The notes beneath the pieces are model-generated. The model searched no databases. It was given only the letters and a program-made list of their open reading frames with translations, and was not told the origin of the DNA. From positions 10,113,893 through 10,177,892 of the forward strand of contig JACDQD010000002.1 of NCBI GenBank assembly GCA_019843655.1: DNA of 64,000 bases, read 5' to 3'. Shown here in pieces: positions 14,575-27,000 of the stretch. A program made the position numbers and the translations under genes. The DNA is from Lethocerus indicus. Lineage: Eukaryota > Arthropoda > Insecta > Hemiptera > Belostomatidae. Position 1 is the stretch's first letter; every line of letters starts with the position of its first letter.

Positions 14575-17500
14575 TGAAACAACTAATCACAAGAGAGGAT
14601 TGAAAGCAAAAGTTTAACACCAAGAGTAGAGTTAAAAAAAATATTTCCTTACCTAGTAATTCTCCTGATTGTAAAACATTCGGGCCTAGAAGTGGTTGCC
14701 ACAATCTCGGTGTAAATAGACAAATTTTTCAATTATGTGCAAATTTAAAATAAGTATTATTACAAAACATCCGAGGACGATCAACATTGTTCAGATTCCT
14801 AACCTAGTTGCCTTAAATCCATAAACGACAAGTTATACTACAGAAGTTATATTAGCACAGATTGAAGCCAACACAAAATTTCGTTAAACATTTCACGATC
14901 AATTTATTTGGTTTGGATGCAGTTTTAATTGATCCATAGACATCATTTAGTCATCAGGCTGACGACCGCGTCGTCACTTCGCTTTACCTTTCTCATAACA
15001 TATATTTTTTGCCTACAGAATGTTTTTCTTATTTTTCTATAACAATCCTAAATGTATTACTATTATAAATTGCAGGGGTTTAATCAAAGCTGGGAACGCT
15101 AAGTAAAATAATAATATTTGGTTGTCTTGAGAAAACATTTTTACCAAAGTGGAGGCGTTATTTATCTTATATCTTATCCAACTTCTTTGGAAATATTTCT
15201 ATGCAATTATGTCTATGCATTATGGAAAAATGTGGACGCAAAAAACATTATAGGGCATGGATCGAATAAGCTATAACCCGAGAAACTAATTAAGGATTCA
15301 AAGAAACCCTATCAAGATAGACTCTTTTTCTTACAGTTTCAGACAAATTAAATTACTCAAGAAGTTTTAAAATGCACCAGGGTTATTTTACTAATCTGCA
15401 TTATAACATAACAGGCTATATAAATGATTGGATTATATTTTTTGACTTTATTTAATTGCTGCAGACTATTATTTCTTTTTCACGGCACTTACACAATTTA
15501 TTATTGGGAATTTCGAAATGTACGTAGAACATTGTTTACAATATAAAATGTTGGTTAATGCATGCAAACCAGCCCGCAGGCCATTCAACATTTATATAAA
15601 TTAATATTGAAATTGGATTATTCTTTCTATATATAAAATGCTACAATAAACAAGTCAATGAAATCGTGTCTGCGTGTATAACTGGACATTTTTACCAGTA
15701 TATAAATTTTCTCATACTGTATAGTGTGTCATACTTGAAGAATCAAAAAAGTAACCATTTAAAAATTACTTTTGTTCTTAATATTTGTTCTTAATTGGAC
15801 AAGTCCACTCAAAAACATGCAGCTTCCGTCTATATCTGCTACAGTAGTGCCCTTTTCCCATCTTAGCTATTCTACCAGAGGCATATTTCAATTTCCGGTT
15901 TTAAGTGAATTTTCCATTTTTAATTTCCTTACTGGTGGAATCATCTTTATAGTGCAGGCTTCAGCCATGAAGCCTTCCCATCGTCCTTCGTCCGAGGAGA
16001 CGACCTTTTGCATTTTTTATTTTGTCATTGCTACCCTTCTAGGACTAAATGTTTCCTTCCACTAAAACTCTCTCCAATGCAGTATTCATCTGGCGAAACT
16101 TTCGAGGAATATTGGCAGTGAAATTTCCACTCGACTGACGTCCTTCTGAAAAAATGAACTAGGATAGGAAGTGGACCTTCTTTTGCACATTTCTTTTGTC
16201 GAAATCTACACTTTAACGCCCATTGTAGACTTGTTAAGCGAATCACTTCTTAAAACGGTATAACTCATACATAATATATTTCATCATTTATTCAATTTTC
16301 CACAAACAATATAAAAAAAAGGAAAGTGCCCTTATAGGATTTTGTCTGCTTATTTTCTGTGGATTTAAAATCCAAACGCAGGAAACACACATGATGAAAA
16401 ATTTGACCCACAAGAGATTAGTTAAATATATAAAACATAAAATAATACATAAAACTAATATTATGAATATTTTAATTATATAAATAATTGTTGGCCAATT
16501 ATTCAACTAAAAAAATGTCTATATTGTGTTTGCCTACGTTATTATTTTTGTTGGCGTAATTATTGATTACCTAAGACATGGTAAGTTAATATCTGGGAAA
16601 TTAACGAATCAAGGTTGACTCCTATGTGGATGACACACTAAATCATCGAAAGGGCTAAGGTGTGCTGTAGTGATAAGAGCGGCATAAAAAGATCGTTTAT
16701 TTCTAATATGATGGCAGTATATTTTTTATTGGACTAATCTACATGAAATCAAGAGGAACAGATAGAATGAGTTAAATTTGTTCAATGGTTTAGCGTCCTT
16801 CCAGTAGTTATGGTTAAAGTTATTCAAAGGCACAACGGCAATGAATGGGTTATAATAACCGTAGTAGGAGCGTTCGTCTTCGCATCAGATCTTCGGGTCA
16901 AGTAGGTTTATGTGAAACGGACGGGCCTAATGCAACGGGAGACGAAGAGCATAAACTTCGGACTGGAAGTGTATAACGAAGCCGTCGTAAAAATCGAGGA
17001 GGGTGGCGAAAAAATGGAGTTAACAACCGGGAAAAAGTATAATGTATACGACGTGAGCTGCCTACTTTTATAGCCCGATCGGGCCCCGATTTTTATGCCC
17101 AGCCATCGTTAAACTTTTAAGAAGTCCAACATTTGATACTTTAATCAAACTCGGCCTTATGAAACTTAGACCTCAACGCGGTCTCTGGCCACTCGGCCCG
17201 AAACAATATGTTTGCAGTGTGCTCCAATAAAGCCGAGAATCCCCTATCTCCAACCCTCTCGAAACCAAATATCGCTTTGGAGAAATGTGGAAAAATATCC
17301 AGATACGGAAAAATAAATCGGACCTGGACCCTGGGATTGATTTACTTTACAGAATAGAATAACGAGTCGCGGATTTGTTACAAAGAACACAACAAAGTCT
17401 AGTAATAATGGAACAAACAGACGCAGCTTTTTCTACCTGCAAGTACAGCAGCAGGCCTTAAATCGATTCATTTAAGAAGTCAGATCAAAATGCACAATAT

Positions 17501-20500
17501 ATAGACTTAAACAGAATATCTACAGCGATAATGATTTTGCATATGTGATTCAATAATTAATTATTCGTAAGTTGCCTTAATAGCGCATTATAGTCCGCAT
17601 TTGCGACACATGTAAATGAGTAACATTTTGCTTATGTTTCTATACTGTTGTTAAACTCTATGTAGTCTATTCGTATTCCACCACGTAGCCACTTACTCCT
17701 TAGGCCGTCGAACATTGATCATCGCCGCCGATAACCGAAAATCGATTCAGAATTACGGTTCATTTCAATTGCTCTGGAAGTGGCCTCTTCGCATAGGGGA
17801 AAAAATATACATAAAAAACCAATTTGGAGCATTTTTTTCCCAAGCGAATACACTGTATTTTCTATCGAGTGTTGTGCGATATAATTTCCAAAGGTGCCCA
17901 CTTATATTAGGGACCGTTCCGTTTAAAGTTTAAATGACGAACACGTCATTTCGGTCCGTTCGACCGTAACTTCAACCAATTGGGCGTACATTTTAGTCGA
18001 CACCTCTCCCGTCTGGCGACTAATTCAAATCTAATGAAGAAACAAGATCCTTTTCATTAAGACTACCTTTATGCCCTGAACAACACCCTACGGTTGATTA
18101 TTCCCAAAAACGTTTCACATGGCGTCGAATTACAGACCTTTCTTTGAACCAATTAAAAACTTAGTTACCTAAATATATATTACAACATAATAGACCCGAT
18201 GAAATATGAATCTAAAATTTATTACTGATATCTACTTTAATGTTAGGATAGTATAGCGGAATTCAAAGGAACTAATCAAAATTGAGGTTTCTCTTTTTCA
18301 ATCCAAACTTAACTAGGCAAACCTTTAATTAATAAAATACTTTTACTGGCTAAGGTCGGCCCGTATTATACTAATAGGTATGAATTTCTGAGTAGGATCT
18401 AGATTTTGAAATGTGATTTATTATTCATCATCATTTGCATCCGTTATTTCGACTAAATGAAGACAATTAATTTCTTAATAATTACTCCATTATCTCAAAG
18501 AAAAATGGTGTTAGTGACTATTTACGTGGGAGAACTTACAAAATGAACACAAAATAAAGTGGAAGAAACTTTAATTTCTGTTATTGAAAGTTTATAATTT
18601 GAGCCCTAAAACATTTTTCTTCATATAAATATACTCCCCAAATACAACTATTATAATTATATTATTTAGCGGTAATAGTATAACAATAATTATATACGAA
18701 TATGTCAAAAGAAAGAAGGGTAAGAACACAATTTTACCCCCTTCTTGAAATGTTCATAAAAAATGCCTATCAATCATAATACAATTTCATAGCACAATAT
18801 TTAAATGTAACAGATCAATATGCGAAATTATCTATCAGGACAATGCTATTAATATAATGGCATTGATACTCTAAAAGAATTGCCGACAACTATTAAGTAG
18901 TGTATTCGTCCATATAGTGAGTCGTAATGTAAAAACGTTACTTCAACCGGGCGATACGACTTGTCGACGAAAATATAACGCACAGCAAAAATGCAACTTT
19001 TTGTTCATTTCCTCGCCTAGTTGTCCTGGCGTCTGGTGATTTAACCTTCAATACTGAACTAATTTGTCCCCCTTAATCGTGAATTCATTCTTGCCGTTGT
19101 ATTCACCCAACGAATCTTCTTCAGATCGTTTCAGTGACCTTTTCCCCGGTTCCCGCCGCGGCGTGGGAAAGCGTTCGCGTTGTCTACTGACGTTGGGAGG
19201 AATTACGCTTAAAAACCCTGATCGACTTGTCCAGAGATGAATAAAATCATTCTCGCGAAGCCATGTGCGCCGGTAAAAATCAGAAAAACAAAGAGGGGAG
19301 GGGGGACTCAATTTTCAAACCAGATGCGAACCACGGTCGTTGAGGGGCGCGAGACAGCCCACCAATTCCAAACGTCACGTACTCCCGATTGGAAATTTGG
19401 TTTTCATTACAAATCTGTCCCGCGGAAACAACATTTTCGTATAACGAAGTCGAACAGGTCCAATTCGATATGCCCGCCTACACGGGCCGCTTTATCCAAG
19501 TTGTCCCTACTTCGTCGTTACGAAGCTGTAAATGGCTGACTATTTTCAATCGCGTGACTATCAACCCGCTTATTTTATTTAGGCCGATTTTGACATTTTT
19601 CTATTTATATACCATTGTCAATTTCATGTGTGGAATAAGCCTCTGCGGTAAAACAGACTAGAATAATAAACTACTCAGTAGCAGCAGCGAATAGTAGATT
19701 CAGCTCAGTAGGTTCGAGTGCAATATCCATCAGCGATATAATATGTACATCTGAGGAATGTCGAGCAGCTTTAGACGAACTCAGATTACTGCAACGTATA
19801 GTTGAGTTTGATTTACAATCCTATGCTAGTGCCCGTCTGAATCTTTCCGAGTTATTTATGACTTGCGGTTTAATATCTCATATAAACTGCTAGTTGCAAG
19901 AACTACTCGGGATTATAACACTTACACCAGACACGTAAAAACTTCAGAAAAAAAAACTAAAAAATAGGTGCGTAAATGTACCTCAAACCAGATATCGGTT
20001 TTGGAAGCGGCCTCCCTATTCGAGCCGCAAAAAATTTCTATTCTGACGTGTTGATTGATCACAAAGGAAAACATATTGTGACGAAGTTGGCCGAAGCGTC
20101 CCAGGTCCAAAAGCGGTTCATCGTTCAAACCCTCCCTTTAAAGTGTCAAGAAACCCCTAGATCCAACTAGGTCAACTGTTCACTTCCCCCTACTAGGCAT
20201 AAAAACGTTCATCAGACGTGCTCCGTATGTGTGCATTTTCACAGTGATACTTTAACATAAATATATTTTCGAAGAAGTAATAGCGGTGCACGGCATTTAT
20301 CGCATAAAGAGCTCTTATATAGTTTTATATCTTAAATATGATATCTGATATGACTTTTTATGGGTACATAATATTTTTTTAACTATAGTATTACTCTAAA
20401 ATATTATATATATTATTATATATTATATACTCACAAATATTAAATACCCCCAACCATACGAGAGAAGATTGTATACAGTTTTCATCCATGTAACGTCATG

Positions 20501-20750
20501 GACATATGACATATTTACTATGAAATAATTATACAAAATACAACGACATATGTTATAAATCACGAGAACATTATGTGACGCTCAGTTATAATGCTATCAT
20601 ACAACAAAACAAAATTATCGAGTCATAATGAAGAGAAGGAGGTTGTCACTTTAGAATTTTCCTATCTGAAGTCGAAACCTCTCCTCGCTTAGCTAGATAG
20701 ACTTAGACTCCTGCAACCTAATATTGTAGAATTGTACACAGTTGGAAACT
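14575..20750. other. Intergenic, no supported gene
   Basis: GC-rich patches lie at 16.87-17.35 kb and 18.93-19.55 kb. The first contains a short frame (16930-17073) with an acidic, protein-like composition (LEVYNEAVVKIEEGGEKMEL) but no family match, so it is left as an observation. Confidence 0.5.
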
Positions 20751-20760
20751 CACACACACA

Positions 20761-20813
<53 letters not shown>
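20751..20813. repeat. Compound microsatellite (CA)n(TA)n
   Basis: About six CA units followed by about 25 TA units. Open frames with alternating Tyr-Ile here are artefacts of the repeat. Confidence 0.97.
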
Positions 20814-20819
<6 letters not shown>

Positions 20820-21034
20820 TTGTTGCACATATAAATAAATCGATTGAACAAAATTGTCGACAATAAATACCAAGATGCCCAAATGTAACCAGAGCGTAAC
20901 GAAATTCCAAATATATCCTATTTGTACCATGTACCCGAAAATAATTTTTCTTCATAATTCATTCTTCTGTCGCATGACAAATGTCCATTTCATGTGGTTT
21001 GGAATATTTTGATAGCTGTTTAGTATCTTACTTT

Positions 21035-21036
<2 letters not shown>

Positions 21037-21126
<90 letters not shown>
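21037..21126. repeat. Compound microsatellite (TA)n(TG)n
   Basis: About 26 TA units followed by about 19 TG units. It is the reverse complement in layout of the repeat at 20751, 223 bases away. Confidence 0.97.
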
Positions 21127-21128
<2 letters not shown>

Positions 21129-22253
21129 ATAACATTTACGAAATTATGTATCCGTTAATTGCAGCCAAGGGAAAATACTCGGGAGAAATTAATCACCTAT
21201 AGTTTGTTTTGGTCATTATATATTGCAAGTTCACTAATTGTGAAATAATGTCTTCGTTTATCTTCACTGGAATGACAATTTATAATGCGTAGGGCTTTTA
21301 AATCTTTTGTTAGAATAGGAGCTGGAGACGGATGAGATATTAGTGGATGTGGTGAGGCTCGAATGGTTCATTAAGGAACGGAGGGGGGCAGGTCCCGTAC
21401 TGTTGGTCCGAATTCAAGCGAAGGCTCATTGTCTCAAGAGAATGGCCTAGAGAACATTGGCACCACAAATCTTGTTCTATTAATTTCATTGGTGGCAATA
21501 ACGAGCTGCATTCGACCGGTGCTCCCCATTGTGGACAAATGCCTTTCCGGTTGCCTCTTGAGTTTGGACTCTAAATATTTTATATCTACCCCACCTTATT
21601 TAATAATCTATCGACGGTTCGCGAAGTGGGCTAATGAGTGGGACGGGGAGGGCCATTCGGCCTGGGGCATGTTTTTTTAAAAATTCGCTTGCCGAGCTCA
21701 TCGCCGAGGTGTTTTCGTGACTGTGAAAAGGCGGACTCGGGGAGCATGTAAGTAATTGCAGACATTCTTTATTTACGCGCTTCGAACCGCGAATTTACCG
21801 CTGGAATGTGCGCAAAGATTCTTTGTTGAGAGACAAAGCCGCGGATATTAAGCTTTCCTACGGGGACCCCGCTAATTTACAACGGCGGCGGGAACATATT
21901 TGAAATTAGGTTAAGCGACAAGGTGAAGCCACTATTAACATGGAATCGGATGAGAATGTGTGACTTCCAGTCAAGAAAGAAAGGCAAAAATTAATTTATT
22001 TGTTCAGCGGAAAGAACGAGTAATAAGTAAGATCATCAGAACAAATGTAATGCTTCAGCACATTTTTCTCATTTAAAAATTCTGGACAACTCAACAGTTA
22101 ACTAACTGTATATATACTATTGATTCACACTGTTTTATACTATTAATGAATAATTTCGTCTTAAATTATTATTTCTGCTTATTAAATGCTGCTGCTTATT
22201 GCAGTGAATTTATTCCGATAATATTGGCAATATAATAAAATTAATGGTTGATC
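21127..22253. other. Intergenic, no supported gene
   Basis: A GC-richer patch at 21.3-21.9 kb lies between the TA/TG microsatellite and the poly(A) end of the Jockey-like LINE. Nothing coding is recognised. Confidence 0.5.
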
Positions 22254-24057
22254 TTTTTTTTTAACTGTTTTATTTTTGCACAATCAACCTATACAGTTAT
22301 GGGTGCAATTGATACAAGTATTTATTTCCGCGTGTTAGTCCCGACAAAGAAACCACCCAGTGATGGCGCTTTTGACATGATTTAATTACTGCCCGAGGTG
22401 ATCTGTGGGCCAGTGGCGTTTAAGCCGTCGTGGTGGGGATAGTGGATGGGTAGAAGAGGAAAGGGACTGAACGAGTGGGTTTGGGTGTGGAGAGAGGCGG
22501 GAGTGGAATTTAAGGAAGCGTGATGTTCGGTGACTGTCGGTCTGTTGAGGTCATTATGGATTGTTCGGTTAGAAACATACCAGGGAGCATTAAGGATGGT
22601 ACGAAGGACTTTTGATTGGAATCTCTGGATGCGGGCGATGTTGGATTTCTTAGCGGAACCCCATAGCTCTATTCCGTAAGTCCATGTCGGTTTTAAAATG
22701 GTTTTGTATATTGTAAGTTTGTTGTCTACTGTCAGTTTTGATGTCTTCTTCAATAGAGGTCTCAGCAGTTCAAATTTGCGGTTGAGGTCTGTTCTTTTGA
22801 GACGCGTATGGGGGTTCCACGTGAGTCTTTTGTCTATGTAGAGTCCCAGGTAGCGAGCCTGCTGTTGGATGGGAATAGGAGCATTGTTGAACTGAACAGG
22901 AGGGCAAGGCTATCGCCGTAGTGTGAAGGTGACGTGAGTAGACTTAGAGCTATTCACCTTCACCCTCCACAGTTTGCACCAGGACTGGATGTTGAAAAGG
23001 TGCTCTTGGAGTTTGCTAGTTATAGTTGAGGGATTTTCGTCGGATGTGAGGATGCAAGTGTCGTCAGCGAATGTGGCGAGGACTGAAGAGGGATGTGTGG
23101 GTATATCGGAGACATATATCGTATAGAGTAGTGGGCCTAGGACACTACCCTGAGGGACAGACGCTTCGACCGAACAGTGGTCGGATAGCACTTGGCCTTC
23201 CTTAACTCTGAAGAACCTGTCCTCAAGGTAGGATTTGAGGATGAGGTAATATGTATTTGGAAGGATACTTTTCAGCTTGAACAGTAACCCGGGGTGCCGC
23301 ACTCGATCGAATGCTTCTGCAACATCGAGAAAGACACCACCGCAGTACTGTCCAAGCTCCAGTGCAGAGGAGATCTCGTCTACAACGCGGAAGCACTGCT
23401 GGATGGTAGAGTGTTGCGATCTGAAGCCAAATTGATGGTTAGGAATTATGTTTGAGGAATCGATGATTGGAAGGAGTCATTTTAAAAGGATTCTCTCAAA
23501 GATTTTTGAGAGCAATGGTAAAAGGCTTATTGGCCTGTAGGAGGACGGTTAAAAAGGACTTTTGTTAGGTTTAGGGATTAGTTTTATTAGGGAGAACTTC
23601 CAAAGGATTGGGAATTAGGTGGTTCGCATTATGCTATTGTAGAGGTATGTTAGGAATATTATCGCTCGCTTAGGAAGGTGGCGGAGTATCTCGGATGTTA
23701 TTAGGTCGGAGCCGGGGGCTTTACGTGCTGGGAGTTTTCGTATGATGTAGGAGACCTCCGAAGGATTAATAGCCTTGGGAGGAGGTGAGAGAGGGAGGGG
23801 TGATTGGAGAAATTCTAGAACCGAGTTGGTGTGCTCTAGATCACTGGCAGGATGTGGTTGAAAGGTCGTGGTTAAATGCTTGGCGAACTCAGCCGCCTTT
23901 TCCGCGGCTATCAGTCCTGGCCCAAGAGCTATCACTTTTGCGAAGAGGCGTACTCGTTGTGGGATAGGCGAGGAGTCGTTTGGTCGCTTTCCACAAGGAG
24001 TAGTCACATGTGGAAATGGTGGATCTAGCTGGGAGAAATTAGAGAACTAACGGCGAC
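22254..24057 (-). mobile_element. 5'-truncated Jockey-like non-LTR retrotransposon (LINE), reverse transcriptase pseudogene
   Basis: On the - strand one reading frame runs from about 24007 to 22382. In order it shows the region before the RT domain (RKLPARKAPGSDLI), SSYRPISLLPLLSKIFE, NHQFGFRSQHST, then VPQGSVLGPLLYTIYVSDI and the catalytic FADDT. These are followed by ARYLGLYIDKRLTWNPHT and WTYGIELWGSAK, the usual Jockey-clade thumb and C-terminal motifs. Four in-frame stops break it (lowest bases 23615, 23549, 23477 and 22910). The first 130 bases carry a frameshift: the block ending SSWAR...DS is in another frame. The endonuclease and ORF1 are missing. The 3' UTR ends in AATAAAACAGTT followed by a run of nine A (T-run at 22254-22262 on +), which marks the poly(A) tail. 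I found no convincing target-site duplication. One frame over 1.6 kb with few lesions implies a fairly recent, dead-on-arrival insertion. Confidence 0.92.
22382..24007 (-). pseudogene. Reverse transcriptase ORF2 remnant of the Jockey-like LINE
   Basis: This is the coding part of the LINE above. It covers the reverse-transcriptase fingers, palm (FADDT catalytic aspartates intact) and thumb, plus the C-terminal tail ending in TSGSN and stop. It cannot make a full protein because of the four in-frame stops and the upstream frameshift, and it lacks the endonuclease domain normally found N-terminal to the RT. The strand is opposite to sNPF and PDIA5. Confidence 0.85.
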
Positions 24058-27000
24058 ACTGATATTAACCCGATCAGCTGAACTGTATTGCTGGCGTAGT
24101 ATCATACACCGCATTACATTTCAGAAACTACAAATAAAGAACAGTTTAAGATATCAACTTCAAATGATAATTAAGCCTGTAAATTATTACATGCCCTGAA
24201 AACATTGAGTAAAATTTACGCAAAATTTGAATAAAATAATATTTACCTTAACATGATACGTTCGACATGATATGAGAGTTTCTCATGGATAAAAGTACTG
24301 AGAAATTGCTACGTTATTTGACAGTATATTGCTCATTTGACAGTAATCGTAGCCGTAATTGTTGTTAAATACAGCCCGTAACGGTATTATGCGCATTTCA
24401 TTATTTTGTTGAATCTGTTCACGTGTGACAGTATTTTTATTTAAAGAAACCTGCAGAATACCGAGGCTGATTAATTCCCCATGCGATAGATGACAATTCG
24501 AAAACTGATACGTTCAGCGCCTCCCCAATTGTCCCCGCTAAAAATTCAGGGCCAGTTTACATTGAGTAAAGGAGAACATTTGAAAACTCAATATAACAGG
24601 AAGCATAGCGCCGTGTGTTTTGCCCCTAAGCGAAAGGGGCACAGCTCACACAAGGAGCTGAAACTAACTGCACGTCACGGTAGAATTCGTTGAGCGGAAA
24701 AATCCGCCCCCAGCTCCCAACCTTCTTTTTACTTATTTGCCCAGCTGAAGAAACTTCGCTTTCTCTGGTCTAAAATACAATAATACTTTTCAGTTGATTA
24801 TTTTTTCCCGTGATTCTGAAAGGACACTCATATATTTAGTAGTGGTATAAATTCTTTCCAGTCACGATAGTACGCAGCTAGCACTAATAGTTTTGATATT
24901 TTTAAAATAAAACTTATCTAATATTCGCATATTACACGGACAGATTATATCTTTTAATCTTGACATCTTCTATACTCGCGTTTTGCAATGCAATACGAAC
25001 GCCTGAATATTTTTACGAATGTTGCCATTAATAATCTCAGAAGGAAGATGATAAAATTCAAATGTGTATTTCTTTAAGTGGGGGTTTTCAATTACAACAT
25101 AGGAATACTTATGTTGCAATTCAAAAACTAATATAATATCATAATATATCATAAGTAATCTTATTTTCAACGATGAAACACTAATAGTTTAATATGAGAT
25201 ATAGGATAATGACATTCTTCTTGTAAAAACTTTTATGCATGGTGTTGTCATCCGAATCTCAATTTCTAATTTAACTAATCAGTTTAAACGTTATATTAGA
25301 ATGTTATTGTAGGTTAAATTTATATCAGTGGTGGCTCTCATATTTCTCTTCTCGAGGTTTACTGTTGACGCTGATACTGTCAGTTTCTGAAAAGGTCACT
25401 TATTGTCTTATGACTTATGTAGGCGTATGTCGCTTTTTCTAAAAATTAGGTTGAAGATAAGTATTTTAACAGATCTAACGCATTAAACATGGAATCAGAA
25501 GGAAATTGTATAACCTAATCCGGTGTTAAACTTTGTCTTTCTATTTAAATACTATCCCATTGTCCATTTTCCTATAAATTTTCTAAAGCTCTGTACGACT
25601 GAGTATATTCAAGGAACGAGAAATTTCATCCATAACTACGATACTTGGTCAAAAAAGTCTAATAACTTTATCAAATCTTTCCTGATAGTTAGAACGGGAA
25701 ACTATTCATGAATAGGGGAACCCACTATTGCCCCCTGAGTCAATTTATCAAAATTAAATATTTATGTTAGGTCCGAATTTACAGATTCCCATCCAGTTTT
25801 CGTACTTCATTCAACGAACGTTAAGTGAAACAAGAGCCTGCACACGTAGCCAAACACGATTCGGGTAACAATTCCCCTGACGTAGTGAACAAACTCCGTA
25901 CGAACTACACACAAAGTCGGTTCAGCTCTAAATTCGGCAAAAGTTCTAACACCGTGCGCTGCCTCCTGTTTGACTACGAAATATTTGACTAAAATATTTG
26001 TACTAGAAAACAAGCGGCTTACCCTTGGATGCGACGAATTCGTATTCGTGTTAAACATACTCACATGTTATAGACTGATCGTGTTCATTACATCTCCAAT
26101 TTTAAAATATCCATTACTAATAAATCAATATGTAAGTAATACCCGTAAGTAATACAAAATGATCATAAACCTCTTTAAAAGATATATACTATAAAACGAT
26201 AGTACTGCGATTTTAACGAAAGGAAGAGGAACAAGAGTGTATTCAACATAATACAATAAATATATAGCAATTAAATGATTAATAATTTGTATTTTTTTAT
26301 TATTTGAATATTCCGACTGACAATCCACATTTTAATTAAAGTGTAACAATACATTATCCGGCTTAAATCAGGTACCTTCGCCTTTCTTAAGATTCGGGTT
26401 TTTGCCTCAAGCCGCGATAGAGCCAAAGTTTTGGCCGCAGAAAGTTAGATTTATGTTAACTTTAAAACTTTATAAGGTTCCACTTCGAAATGTTAAGAAA
26501 GTAGTGTCACAGCGGCCGGACTCGACCCGCTTCCCCTTAACTACCACATTAGCGGATATTGGACAGAGAGTTTCTGTTATTGCTTTAATTAAAGCCGGTT
26601 TGAGAATTTTCACTAAAATTCCTCTGAAGAGTCAAAATTGGGACCACTTCATTGATTGTCTTCTGTTGTTATGTGTTATGTGACGAAACTCTACATAGAT
26701 ATTCCAGTCCATTCTATATGCTTACATAAATAAAGTACTGTAGTATTAACGAAAAAATATGTTCAGTATGTCTAAAGTGATTAGATAACCCTTTAAGGCG
26801 ACTTCAGCGTTAATTACATACTACACAATATAAGGATTATGGAAAGAGGAGGGGAGGGGTTATTGTTTGACAGGATGTTGGGAGGACCTTTACGAGAATC
26901 GTTCGTTGAATGGGCAGCCGCATAACCGTGACGGAAGAGAAACATGAGGAAAGTCAACCGGATGTGTCGGCTCAGATGGCATTTGAAACGCTTAAGAGAA

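Noticed and set aside
23785..24050. Two + strand open frames of 60 codons
   Set aside because: Shadow frames of the Jockey-like reverse transcriptase on the - strand.
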